NCBI GenBank assembly: GCA_018433765.1
Contig: JAHDQO010000004.1
Coordinates: 186,001-250,000 of the forward strand
Reading direction: 5' to 3'
DNA from: Tissierellales bacterium
GTDB taxonomy: Bacteria; Bacillota; Clostridia; Tissierellales; Sedimentibacteraceae
DNA length: 64,000 nucleotides
Part shown: positions 26,559-35,531 of the stretch, in pieces
How positions within the stretch are numbered: the first letter of the stretch is position 1
Layout of the letters: each line of letters opens with the position of its first letter
Translations under genes and position numbers: made by a program
The notes under the pieces: model-generated
Seen by the model: the letters and a program-made list of their open reading frames with translations, nothing else
Told to the model about the DNA's origin: nothing
The model's database searches: none

Positions 26559-27404
26559 ATGAGACAAATAGAAGCAGATATAATTAAAGAAAATGTAAAG
26601 CAGTTATTACTAAAAGCTAGTTATGATATTGGCGAAAGAATGACAGAAAAATTAAATAATGCTTTAAAAAACGAAGAATCATCTGTAGGTAAACATGTTC
26701 TTAAACAAATTATAGAAAACGATGAGATTGCGAATGATGAAAAAATACCTATGTGTCAAGATACAGGTATGGCTGTTATATTTATAGAATTAGGGCAAGA
26801 GGTAGTTGTTACAAATGGAAGCTTATATGATGCTGTAAATCAAGGAGTAAGTGTGGCTTATATAGAGGGATATTTGAGGAAGTCAGTTGTTGATGATCCT
26901 TTATTTGAAAGAGTAAATACAAAAAACAATACTCCGGCTGTAATTCATACAGAGATAGTAAAAGGTGATAGAATTAAAATAACTGTGGCACCTAAAGGTT
27001 TTGGAAGTGAAAACATGAGTGCAGTAAAGATGCTTAAACCTGCAGATGGAGTAGAAGGTGTAAAAGAATTTGTTTTAAAAACAGTAAAAAAAGCAGGACC
27101 AAATCCTTGTCCTCCTATAATAGTTGGTGTTGGGATAGGAGGGACATTTGAAAAATCAGCAATACTAGCTAAAAAATCTTTATTAAGAGAAGTGGGAGAG
27201 CATAATATAAATTTAAAATATAAACAACTAGAAGAAGAATTGTTAGAATCTATTAACAAATTAGGAATAGGACCTGCAGGACTTGGAGGAAAAAATACTG
27301 CTTTAGGAGTACATATTGAATACTTTCCAACTCATATAGCAGGATTACCAGTTGCAGTAAACATCTGCTGCCATGCATACAGACACAGTTCTATTGAAAT
27401 ATAA
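26559..27404 (+). CDS. Fumarate hydratase class I, alpha subunit
   Basis: 281 residues of the Fe-S hydratase N-terminal domain. Cluster cysteines are visible in PMCQDTGMAV, GPNPCPPIIVGVG and VNICCHAYRH, with the GIGPAGLGGK segment. Two-subunit class I enzymes interconvert fumarate and malate; L-tartrate dehydratase is a close relative that cannot be excluded by reading. Malic enzyme downstream and a fumarate-producing lyase upstream favour fumarase. Confidence 0.88.
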   Translation: MRQIEADIIKENVKQLLLKASYDIGERMTEKLNNALKNEESSVGKHVLKQIIENDEIANDEKIPMCQDTGMAVIFIELGQEVVVTNGSLYDAVNQGVSVAYIEGYLRKSVVDDPLFERVNTKNNTPAVIHTEIVKGDRIKITVAPKGFGSENMSAVKMLKPADGVEGVKEFVLKTVKKAGPNPCPPIIVGVGIGGTFEKSAILAKKSLLREVGEHNINLKYKQLEEELLESINKLGIGPAGLGGKNTALGVHIEYFPTHIAGLPVAVNICCHAYRHSSIEI

Positions 27405-27437
27405 AATGAAAATGTAGATATTATTAAAGGAGACAAA

Positions 27438-27971
27438 ATGGAAAATAAAAAAATAAATCTTCCAATTGATGAAAAAATTTTGTTAAATCTAAAAGCAGGA
27501 GATAACGTTTTAATAACAGGTTATATATATACAGGAAGGGATGCTGCTCATAAAAGATTAGTAAGTTTATTAGAAGAAGGAAAAGCTCTTCCTTTTAACG
27601 TGCAAAATCAATTTATTTACTATGTTGGACCTGCACCTGCTAAACCAGGATATGCTTGCGGTCCTGCTGGTCCAACTACTAGTTACCGTATGGATCCATA
27701 TACAGTTCCGTTGCTAGAAAAAGGACTAAAAGGAATGATAGGTAAGGGTACCCGTTCACAAGAAGTAATTGATGGAATAAAAAAACATAAAGCAGTATAT
27801 CTTGCAGCAGTTGGAGGAGCAGCGGCATTAATATCAAAATCAATAAAGTCAAAAGAAGTAATATGCTATGAAGACTTAGGAACTGAAGCTGTACATAAAT
27901 TTTATGTAGAAGATTTTCCAGCTATAGTTGTAATAGATAGTAAAGGAAATAACTTATATGAATTAAATTAA
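27438..27971 (+). CDS. Fumarate hydratase class I, beta subunit
   Basis: 177 residues matching the C-terminal domain of class I fumarases: GDNVLITGYIYTGRDAAHKRL, GPAPAKPGYACGPAGPTTSYRMD and GKGTRSQEVIDGIK. It completes the enzyme with the alpha subunit, which ends 33 bases upstream. A repeat block follows, then the malic enzyme gene. Confidence 0.9.
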   Translation: MENKKINLPIDEKILLNLKAGDNVLITGYIYTGRDAAHKRLVSLLEEGKALPFNVQNQFIYYVGPAPAKPGYACGPAGPTTSYRMDPYTVPLLEKGLKGMIGKGTRSQEVIDGIKKHKAVYLAAVGGAAALISKSIKSKEVICYEDLGTEAVHKFYVEDFPAIVVIDSKGNNLYELN

Positions 27972-27973
27972 GA

Positions 27974-28415
27974 AATGAAAATTAACCACGGAAGAACACA
28001 GAAAAACACGGAAAACAAAAATAAACGAAAAACGAGGAAGTAGTAACTAGTAACATGGAAGCTTTACTTATGTAAAGCAAAATAAGATAAAAGTTAAAAG
28101 TGTAAAGATAAAAATTAAGGTAGCTTTACTAGCGTAAAGCAGTTTAAACGAGAAACGAGGAAGTAGTAACGAGAAACATGGAAGCTTTACTTATGTAATA
28201 CAAAATAAGATAAAAGTTAAAAGTGTAAAGATAAAAATTAAGGTAGCTTTACTAGCGTAAAGCAATTTAAACGAAAAACGAGGAAGTAGTAACTAGTAAC
28301 ATAGAGGTTTTATTCGTAAAGCATTAAAAATAAAATTAATAAATTTTTCATTAGAAAAATTTAAACCATGTTACTCGTTAATCGTTATTCATCTCTCGTT
28401 TTACATCAAAGAAGG
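27974..28415. repeat. Repeat block with a 123-base tandem duplication
   Basis: It starts with an ACCACGGAAGAACACAG-type word. Palindrome cores follow at 28061-28078, 28123-28140, 28184-28200 (decayed) and 28246-28263. Cores one and three, and two and four, are each 123 bases apart, and the whole unit from GAGGAAGTAGTAAC onward is duplicated, with a third partial copy near 28275-28322. The end carries inverted TTACTCGTTAATCG words just before the malic enzyme ribosome binding site. No coding frame is seen. Confidence 0.8.
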
Positions 28416-28429
28416 GAAGGATAAAAGTT

Positions 28430-29611
28430 ATGGATTATAATAAAATGGCGTTGGATATGCACAAAAAATTTAAAGGAAAAATTGAAGTAATTAGTAAAGT
28501 TAAAGTAGAAAACAAAGATGATTTATCTACAGCTTATACTCCGGGTGTAGCAGAACCGTGTAGAGAGATACATAAAGATAAAGAAAAAGTATATGAATAT
28601 ACATCAAAATCAAATATGGTTGCTGTTGTTACAGATGGTACAGCAGTTTTAGGACTAGGTGACATTGGTGCTCATGCTGCACTTCCTGTAATGGAGGGTA
28701 AAGCAGTATTATTCAAAACTTTTGCAAATGTTGACGCTTTTCCAATATGTTTAAATACTAAAGATGTTAATGAAATAGTTAGAACTGTTAAGTTATTAGA
28801 ACCTGTATTTGGTGGAATAAATCTTGAAGACATAGGTGCTCCAAGATGCTTTGAAATAGAAGAAAGATTAAAAGAAGAGTTAGATATTCCAGTATTTCAT
28901 GATGATCAGCATGGTACTGCTGTAGTAACTACTTCTGCTATTATAAATGCACTTAAAGTAGCAGGTAAAAAATTAAATGAAGTAGAAGCAGTTATTAACG
29001 GATCAGGAGCAGCAGGAATAGCAATAGCTAAGCTATTAATTAGTATAGGAATTAAAAATGTAGTAATGTGTGATAGTAAAGGTATTATATCTAATGATAG
29101 AAGTGATCTTAACCAATCAAAACAAGATATATTAAGTATAACAAATAAAAATGATGAAACAGGAAAACTTTCTGATGCAATGAAGGATAAAGATATATTT
29201 ATAGGTGTATCAGCTCCGGGAGTAGTAACAAAAGAAATGATAAAAACTATGAATGATAAATCAATTGTATTTCCAATGGCTAACCCTACACCTGAAATTA
29301 TGCCAGAAGAAGCAAAATCAGGTGGTGCATATATAATAGGTACAGGAAGATCAGATTTTCCAAATCAAGTTAATAATGTTCTTGCTTTTCCCGGTATTTT
29401 TAGAGGAGCATTAGATGTAAGAGCAAAAGAAATAGATGAGGAAATGAAAATTGCAGCTGCATATGCAATAGCAAATACTGTAAAAGAAAATGAGCTATCA
29501 AAAGATTTTATACTACCAAAGGCATTTGATAAAAAAGTATCCGAAAATGTTGCAGAAGCAGTTAGAAAAGCAGCAATAAAAAGTGGAGCAGCTAAAACAG
29601 TTAATAGTTGA
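28430..29611 (+). CDS. NAD(P)-dependent malic enzyme
   Basis: 393 residues, the short bacterial form (about 390-410). N-terminal TAYTPGVAEPCREI, GDIGAHAALPVMEGKAVLF and FHDDQHGTAVVT (metal binding) precede the NAD domain INGSGAAGIAIAKLL. It decarboxylates malate to pyruvate. With the fumarase upstream it completes fumarate to malate to pyruvate, a likely drain for fumarate released by the lyase at 24962. The ribosome binding site is AAGAAGGGAAGG. Confidence 0.92.
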   Translation: MDYNKMALDMHKKFKGKIEVISKVKVENKDDLSTAYTPGVAEPCREIHKDKEKVYEYTSKSNMVAVVTDGTAVLGLGDIGAHAALPVMEGKAVLFKTFANVDAFPICLNTKDVNEIVRTVKLLEPVFGGINLEDIGAPRCFEIEERLKEELDIPVFHDDQHGTAVVTTSAIINALKVAGKKLNEVEAVINGSGAAGIAIAKLLISIGIKNVVMCDSKGIISNDRSDLNQSKQDILSITNKNDETGKLSDAMKDKDIFIGVSAPGVVTKEMIKTMNDKSIVFPMANPTPEIMPEEAKSGGAYIIGTGRSDFPNQVNNVLAFPGIFRGALDVRAKEIDEEMKIAAAYAIANTVKENELSKDFILPKAFDKKVSENVAEAVRKAAIKSGAAKTVNS

Positions 29612-29612
29612 T

Positions 29613-29800
29613 AGTATTGCAAACGAGTAATTAGTAACATTGTAAACGAATAATTAGTAACTAGTAACGAGTAATAATGTAAAAATTTTCTTAGAAAATT
29701 TATTTTGAATTATTATTAATGTTTTTATTTTATAAAAACTATCCATATTACTAGTTACTCGTTACTAGTTTCTCATTTACGTTAGTAAAGTATTATAAAT
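29613..29800. repeat. Palindromic repeat, GAGTAAC/AGTAAC-word type
   Basis: ACGAGTAATTAGTAAC words on the left are answered by ATTACTAGTTACTCGTTACT at 29748-29767 and a degraded core TTTACGTTAGTAAA near 29777-29790. It lies between convergent malic enzyme and dnaC-like genes. Confidence 0.65.
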
Positions 29801-29803
29801 TTA

Positions 29804-30790
29804 TTAACTGTTTTCCCATCTTAAATCATTACCATAGAATTTACATGATATATATTTATTAAAAATACGAGAAATAATTCTGTCGGAATATGTGTTAGCT
29901 AGCTGTTCCATGGATAAATTAGTTGAAATGACTGTACTTCTACCTGATATTAAACGTGAATTAATTATGTTAAAAAGTTCAGAATTAGTAAATGAATTTA
30001 TAAGTTCTGTACCTAAATCATCAATAATTAACAAATCAGAAGTAAACAATAAGTTATAATTTTCTTTATTTAATTCATGTTCATGGTGTTTATTAAATTT
30101 GTGTTCTTCGACAATTTCCAATATCTTAAAAGCTGTTTGATAAATAACTGTTTTACCTTTATCAATTAGAGCTTTTGCTAGGCAGTTACACATGAAAGTT
30201 TTTCCAAGGCCTGTAGAACCATAAAATAATAGATTTGATTTTGTGTTATCAAAAGACACAAAGAAATTTTCGCATATACCTAGTATTCGCATCATATTTT
30301 GTCTTGGAGTCAAACGTTCATTATTATAGGGCTTGTCACTAAATACGGTCATGTCAAAAGTTTCAAAATTCTCTTTTGCAAGCATATATTTCATATTTGA
30401 CATTTCATAAAGCTGATTAATTATCTGTTGTTTAAAGCATGAACATCTTTCTCCTGATTCCAAATAACCTGTATCATTGCATTTTTTACATTCATAGATA
30501 GGCTGTAAAAAATCAAACGGAATTTTATTTTTTTTAAATATATGTTCTTTTTCAGATTTAAAATTTTCTAAATCATTTTTTAAATTAATCAATTGATTTT
30601 CAAAGTTATTGGGCTTAGATATAAGAATTTTTGATATATTTATACCGATAAGAGATATGCTTTTATCTATCTCTCTACATCGAGGTAATAACTCATATAT
30701 CTCATTTTTTCTTTCATCTAGATCTGATAGAGCTTTCAATCTTTTTTTATCATATTGGGCCATTATTTTTTTGATTATATTTTCTTTCAT
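29804..30790 (-). CDS. dnaC: DnaC-like helicase loader ATPase
   Basis: 328 residues. An N-terminal helical region and a four-Cys zinc motif (CKKCNDTGYLESGERCSC) precede an AAA+ ATPase with Walker A GSTGLGKTFMCN and Walker B LLIIDDLGTE. This is the architecture of Firmicute DnaC/DnaI loaders of the replicative helicase. It follows the dnaD-like gene by 2 bases, a common clostridial pairing, so it is chromosomal housekeeping rather than phage, though phage homologues exist. Confidence 0.85.
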   Translation of the reverse strand: MKENIIKKIMAQYDKKRLKALSDLDERKNEIYELLPRCREIDKSISLIGINISKILISKPNNFENQLINLKNDLENFKSEKEHIFKKNKIPFDFLQPIYECKKCNDTGYLESGERCSCFKQQIINQLYEMSNMKYMLAKENFETFDMTVFSDKPYNNERLTPRQNMMRILGICENFFVSFDNTKSNLLFYGSTGLGKTFMCNCLAKALIDKGKTVIYQTAFKILEIVEEHKFNKHHEHELNKENYNLLFTSDLLIIDDLGTELINSFTNSELFNIINSRLISGRSTVISTNLSMEQLANTYSDRIISRIFNKYISCKFYGNDLRWENS

Positions 30791-30792
30791 AA

Positions 30793-31857
30793 CTATTTTT
30801 TATTTACCTCCGACAAATCCATGCCTAATTCTTTCATTTTCTTTTCAAAGTTTCTTCTACCTATTTTATCTAATTCTTCGGCTGAATATTTTTGAGTTTT
30901 CTGATCAAAATTATGAAATTTATTTTTATTAACTGTTTTTACGTTTCTTTTTACTGATTTAACATCTTTTTTTACAGCATCAGGAGTTTTAAATCCTTTT
31001 TTATACCATTTTTCAAGTATAGAATTAAAATAATTTATATTAGGATTAGTTGTCTTAGTTGAGTTTTCAAGACACTTCATTATCATATCCATTGAAAAGC
31101 CCCAATTATCAATCCATTTATCTATAGTTTTCATCTCTTCTTCAGTAAGCGGTCTATAATTAAATCCAAGAGTTTTACTAATACGAGAATATACATAAAA
31201 ACGATCATTTCTCTTTTCTAAATAAGAACTCAAGGTATCTATATTTATTACACCTGCATCATGCCATGATGCAACTACTTTTTCTATATAGTTGAAACTT
31301 CTAATATTTTTTTTATTTATACAATAAGAAAAAGCTTGTACTAAAATTTCAGGCTTCATTTTATAATTTTTTAGCCAATCTATAAGTTTCCTATTTTCAT
31401 TAGGTGTAAAAGGTCTGCAATAAATATTTTCTATTTCTGAAAACATTTTTTTTATGTCATTATTTCTATTTAAATTTACTAATTCATCTACTTCAGTGTA
31501 ATTATTTGAATTTGTTTTAGAATTTTGTATAGGTTTATATATATTATCTACATAAAGCTGCTTTAAATTTACAAATTCAACAATAAAGTTATATTTATCA
31601 CCTGTTGTGTGTTTTTTTATTAAACCTTCTTTTTCCCAGAAATCCCAAGCACTTAGAACATCTGAAAGTGGTATTCTTAAATTTTTTGCTATAGTTTCAT
31701 TGTTAAAATTATTATCATTGTCAGAAGCATATTTAAATCCAAGCAAATAAACTTTAACAAAAGTGCCATTTGCTAAAGGCATAAAGTCTGTAATAAAAAT
31801 ATTTTCTATTAATGTATTTCCTAGATCTATCTTAGGCTGCTGAAGTATATAATTCAT
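30793..31857 (-). CDS. DnaD-domain replication initiation protein
   Basis: 354 residues. The N-terminal winged-helix region (LANGTFVKVYLLGFKYASDN) is followed by two DnaB_2/DnaD-type helical repeats (about 133-205, ending near YIEKVVASWHDAGV, and about 220-300, ending near YFNSILEKWYKKGFKT) and a lysine-rich tail. These proteins remodel DNA and help load the helicase at origins or restarted forks. It forms an operon with the dnaC-like gene. Confidence 0.87.
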   Translation of the reverse strand: MNYILQQPKIDLGNTLIENIFITDFMPLANGTFVKVYLLGFKYASDNDNNFNNETIAKNLRIPLSDVLSAWDFWEKEGLIKKHTTGDKYNFIVEFVNLKQLYVDNIYKPIQNSKTNSNNYTEVDELVNLNRNNDIKKMFSEIENIYCRPFTPNENRKLIDWLKNYKMKPEILVQAFSYCINKKNIRSFNYIEKVVASWHDAGVINIDTLSSYLEKRNDRFYVYSRISKTLGFNYRPLTEEEMKTIDKWIDNWGFSMDMIMKCLENSTKTTNPNINYFNSILEKWYKKGFKTPDAVKKDVKSVKRNVKTVNKNKFHNFDQKTQKYSAEELDKIGRRNFEKKMKELGMDLSEVNKK

Positions 31858-32031
31858 AAAATCCTCACTCTATATATATTAGTTAATTTTGGAAAGTTTG
31901 TCACAAAATCTTAAATACATTTATATAATGTAATGATAATGTAATTTAGAATAATTAATATATATTATATCATAAAAAGACAAACCTATTATATGAATAT
32001 TTGCCTAAATAAAATTTTATTCACAAAAATA

Positions 32032-32060
32032 TTGAGAACATAGGTAAAAACTGTTATAAT
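32032..32060 (+). promoter_or_regulatory. Sigma-A promoter of the M23 peptidase gene
   Basis: TTGAGA (32032-32037), a 17-base spacer and TATAAT (32055-32060). Confidence 0.7.
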
Positions 32061-32150
32061 AGTTACATAACTTTATGATAGTTGGTAAATAATAAACTAT
32101 AATGATATTATAATCATAACAAAAGAATAAAAAAAATATGGGAAAATAAT

Positions 32151-33752
32151 ATGAAGAATAGAAAAAATAATTATTTAGAGTTTTTGAGAAATATAAAAAA
32201 TAAAATATTAAAGAATAAAGATAAAGTATTAGATAAGAGTAAATTATTTAAAGAGAAGATATTAGATAGTAAAGTATTAGAGAATATATCGTCGCAAAAT
32301 AAAATATTAAAGAATAAAATATTAGATAGTAAATTATATAAGAATAAATATTTTAATAAATTTGCAAGCAATAGATATGCATGTACTATTACTTTTATGC
32401 TAATGGTATCTTTTGTTGTGCTTTTTACTTCTCATAATTTAAATTTAGCGAGGATACAAGAAATAAATACAAGATGCTTTACCGTCTACGTAGATAACAT
32501 AAACATTGGGCAGGTTAGACAAATTGAAACGGTAGATGAAATTGTTGATGAATTGAAAGAGCAATTAGAAATAAGATATAATTTAGATATTGCATTACAT
32601 AATAAAATAACATATGATGAATCACATGCTAAAGATTATGAATTAACTGATGAAAAGACTATTTATAATAAAATAAAGTCAAAAATGAATTATGGTGTAG
32701 TCGGCTACGGCATAAAGGTTAATGGTAAAGTTTTAGGAGTAGTAGAGTCTGAAGATCAAGCCATTAAAGTGCTTGACGATATAAAGTCACCATATATGAA
32801 AATGCTTGAAAATGATGAAGCAGATGTTATAGATGTATCGTATGCTCAAGATGTAGAAATAGTTCAAATTGATACAGATTTTAGTGAGTTATCTGATCCC
32901 GAAGATCTAACTAAGTTTTTGCAAAGAGGTACAGACGAAGAAAAGATATATGTTGTTGAAGAAGGAGATTCATTCTGGAGTATATCAGATGAATGCAATT
33001 TAACTGTTGAAGATCTAGTAGCAGCTAATCCCGGTATGGATGCAGCATTAATACATCCTGGGGATGAGATTAGTCTTATAATTCCTAAGCCATATGTTGG
33101 AGTAGAAGTTAAAGCAAAAGTTGTATATGAAGAAAAGATAGATTACGATACTAAATATGAATATGTTTCATACATGTATAATGATGAGTATAGTGTAAAA
33201 AAAGAAGGAAATTATGGTAAGGCTGAAGTAGAAGCAATTGTTGTAAAAGAAAACGGAATAGAAGTTGATAAAGAAGTTGTAAAAGAAACAGTTATTGCAG
33301 AACCAGAAACTAGAGTACTTTTACAAGGTACTATAGTGCCGCCTCCAAAAAAAGGAACGGGATATTTTGTTAATCCTTTACCTACAGGTACTGTCACTTC
33401 ACGTTTTGGACCGAGATGGGGAAGTTATCACTATGGTTTAGATATATGTAAAGGAGAAGGAACGCCTATAAAGGCAGCAGATGGAGGAGAAGTTACTTTT
33501 GCTGGATGGTATGGAAACTATGGATATATGGTAGAAATAAATCATGGTGGAGGATTTTCTACTAGGTATGCTCATTGTAGCAAGTTGAATGTTTCAGTTG
33601 GAGAAAAAGTATATCAAGGAAAAACAATAGCATATGTAGGGCACACTGGATATACTGTTGGTACAACAGGTAATCATGTTCATTTTGAAGTAAGAAAATA
33701 TGGGACACCCGTAAACCCACAATCATATATAGGAACTCAATATAGAGACTAG
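32151..33752 (+). CDS. Membrane-anchored LysM-G5-M23 cell-wall endopeptidase
   Basis: 533 residues. A Lys/Asn-rich N-terminal segment of about 75 residues with internal repeats of the type KILKNKILDSK lies inside the cell. One membrane segment follows (about 77-97, TITFMLMVSFVVLFTSHNL). Outside come a LysM domain (about 264-312, VYVVEEGDSFWSISDECNLT), a G5-like beta domain (about 325-405), and a C-terminal M23 peptidase with the metal motifs HYGLDICKGEGTPI and HVHFEVRKYG, and RYAHCSKL. It should cleave peptidoglycan cross-links. The region 293 bases upstream holds its promoter and nothing else recognised. Confidence 0.9.
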   Translation: MKNRKNNYLEFLRNIKNKILKNKDKVLDKSKLFKEKILDSKVLENISSQNKILKNKILDSKLYKNKYFNKFASNRYACTITFMLMVSFVVLFTSHNLNLARIQEINTRCFTVYVDNINIGQVRQIETVDEIVDELKEQLEIRYNLDIALHNKITYDESHAKDYELTDEKTIYNKIKSKMNYGVVGYGIKVNGKVLGVVESEDQAIKVLDDIKSPYMKMLENDEADVIDVSYAQDVEIVQIDTDFSELSDPEDLTKFLQRGTDEEKIYVVEEGDSFWSISDECNLTVEDLVAANPGMDAALIHPGDEISLIIPKPYVGVEVKAKVVYEEKIDYDTKYEYVSYMYNDEYSVKKEGNYGKAEVEAIVVKENGIEVDKEVVKETVIAEPETRVLLQGTIVPPPKKGTGYFVNPLPTGTVTSRFGPRWGSYHYGLDICKGEGTPIKAADGGEVTFAGWYGNYGYMVEINHGGGFSTRYAHCSKLNVSVGEKVYQGKTIAYVGHTGYTVGTTGNHVHFEVRKYGTPVNPQSYIGTQYRD

Positions 33753-33756
33753 TCAA

Positions 33757-33846
33757 TAAAACTAGGAACGAGAAATGAGTAACGAATAACATGGAAGTTT
33801 TACTGATGTAAAACGATTAAACTAATTTTGAGTAATGAGTAACACT
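33757..33846. repeat. Palindromic repeat, GAGTAAC-word type
   Basis: Core GTTTTACTGATGTAAAAC (33797-33814), preceded by GAAATGAGTAACGAATAACATGG and followed by GAGTAATGAGTAACAC. This copy lacks the inverted right arm. Confidence 0.65.
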
Positions 33847-33858
33847 TACATAGTAAAA

Positions 33859-33886
33859 AAAGCCTTTGGATTTATCCAAAGGCTTT
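33859..33886. terminator. Bidirectional terminator between convergent genes
   Basis: AAAGCCTTTGGA, a TTTA loop and TCCAAAGGCTTT, flanked by A-rich and T-rich tracts. It serves the M23 peptidase gene and the subtilase gene. Confidence 0.88.
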
Positions 33887-33889
33887 AAT

Positions 33890-35065
33890 TTATTTAAATA
33901 TTTTTTCTAAATTTAATATTCCTGCACCTTGGTCATAAGCTGAAGCATTTATTTTAGTACATGAACGAGTTAATATTTTCTTTATATCAAAATGACTAAG
34001 GTTCTTATTTTTACCGTGAAGCAGTACAGCTGCACCTGAAACTATTGGTGCTGCCATGGAAGTTCCGCTTAATGAATAATAACCACTATGGGACTTATTG
34101 GATAATGACATTATATCTACTCCGGGGGCGGCAAGATCAGGTTTTTTTACTCCATCATTTGTTGGACCTCTACTTGAAAAAGGAGCAATAAAATCATCAA
34201 AAATTTCAGGGGTTTTATTATCGTCAACAGCTCCAACTGAAATTACATATCTGCTGATTGCTGGTGATAGAACAGTATTTTTTGAAGGTCCATTATTTCC
34301 AACAGCAGTAACTACAGTAAGACCACTTCTGACTGCTGCATTAGCAGCTTTTACTAAAGGGTCTTTATTTTCTCTATAACTTGCTGGAGTTCCAAAAGAT
34401 AAATTAAGAACCTTGATTTTATATTTTTGCCTGTTATCTATTATCCATTGTATAGCCGATATTATATCAGAGGTAGATCCGCTGCCTTTCTCGTCTAAAA
34501 CTTTAACTGCAAGTATATTTGATTCTGGAGCAATACCTTTATATTTTCCATTAGATGAATAGCCGTTTGCAGCAATTATTCCTGCTACATGAGTACCATG
34601 ACCATTATCATCATATGGATCATTTCTGTGATTAACAAAATCTTTAAAACCAACTATTCTATTTACAGGGTTGGTTAAATCGTAATGAGGAGAAACACCT
34701 GTATCAATGACAGCTGTTGTAACGCCTTTGCCTGTATATCCAAGGTTATGAGGAATATTTGCAGATATTGTTTTACTAGCTATATCTATCTGTGCAAAAA
34801 CTTTATCATCATAACTTATAAATTCTATATCAGAATTAGAATAAATCTCTTTAATTGCATCTGGACTCATATCACATGCGAAACCATTAACAATTGGTAA
34901 ATCATAACGTATTCTATTTGATAACGAACTTATTTGACCAGTCTTTTTTTGCTTGTTCTTCTTGAAACTTACAATAACAGGAATACTTTCTTTAGAAGTA
35001 TTGCTTAGCTTTCTCTGAACAACTGGACAAATATTGTTCATTTTAACTTGTCTCATAATATTCAC
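33890..35065 (-). CDS. Subtilisin-like serine protease (S8)
   Basis: 391 residues. The catalytic triad is clear: Asp in TAVIDTGVSPH, His in DDNGHGTHVAGIIAANG, Ser in LSGTSMAAPIVSGAAVL. An N-terminal stretch (about 20-105) resembles an I9-type propeptide, starting SIPVIVSFKKN. No signal peptide is seen, so it may be intracellular or exported in a non-classical way, like several clostridial subtilases. It stands alone, convergent with the M23 gene. Confidence 0.93.
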   Translation of the reverse strand: MNIMRQVKMNNICPVVQRKLSNTSKESIPVIVSFKKNKQKKTGQISSLSNRIRYDLPIVNGFACDMSPDAIKEIYSNSDIEFISYDDKVFAQIDIASKTISANIPHNLGYTGKGVTTAVIDTGVSPHYDLTNPVNRIVGFKDFVNHRNDPYDDNGHGTHVAGIIAANGYSSNGKYKGIAPESNILAVKVLDEKGSGSTSDIISAIQWIIDNRQKYKIKVLNLSFGTPASYRENKDPLVKAANAAVRSGLTVVTAVGNNGPSKNTVLSPAISRYVISVGAVDDNKTPEIFDDFIAPFSSRGPTNDGVKKPDLAAPGVDIMSLSNKSHSGYYSLSGTSMAAPIVSGAAVLLHGKNKNLSHFDIKKILTRSCTKINASAYDQGAGILNLEKIFK

Positions 35066-35282
35066 CTTCCTTATGATTAATTTATGCTTGAAGTTAAATA
35101 ATGGTGTTTAATTTAATCTATAATTAAAAAAAGAAGAAGTAAGATAACTTAGAAATGAGAATGGAGAAATGTTAGAAATAATGTTATAATTAATAAAATA
35201 GAATAATAATATAAAGCGGAGTTGAAATAAATGTAAATTATACAAAAACAATACAGTTGTTAAAAATAAATAAAAATAATAA
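35066..35282. other. AT-rich intergenic stretch before the repeat block
   Basis: Together with the repeat at 35283-35515 this makes a 466-base gap. This part has one GAAATGAGAATGGAGAAATG word at about 35153-35172 and no gene or regulatory element that I recognise. Confidence 0.4.
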
Positions 35283-35515
35283 GATATATGTAAATTTAAA
35301 ATTAATGAGTAACGTAAAACAATAAGGAATGAGTAACGAGGAACTAGAAACATGGTAGTTTTACTTACGTAAAACAATAAGGAATGAGTAACGAGAAACT
35401 AGTAACTAGGAACATGGTAGTTTTACTTACGTAAAACTTTTATAATTAAATTTTCTTTTAAAATTTAAACGATATTACTCGTTACTAGTTACTCATTTCT
35501 CGTTTAGTCAAGAAG
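35283..35515. repeat. Palindromic repeat block with two cores upstream of walR
   Basis: Cores at 35358-35375 and 35420-35437 (GTTTTACTTACGTAAAAC) are each preceded by GAGTAACGAG..AACATGGTA. An inverted arm TTACTCGTTACTAGTTACTC lies at about 35473-35495. This is the best complete copy: left arm, core and right arm can form one long hairpin directly before the walR ribosome binding site. Confidence 0.75.
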
Positions 35516-35531
35516 AAAGGAATTATTATTT

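Noticed and set aside
28025-28322. CRISPR array
   Set aside because: The repeats are palindromic cores with degenerate flanks and a 123-base duplicated unit. There are no unique spacers of constant length and no cas genes.
30793-31857. Prophage replication module (DnaD/DnaC pair)
   Set aside because: No integrase, terminase, capsid or phage repressor is nearby; the pair is a common chromosomal arrangement in clostridia.
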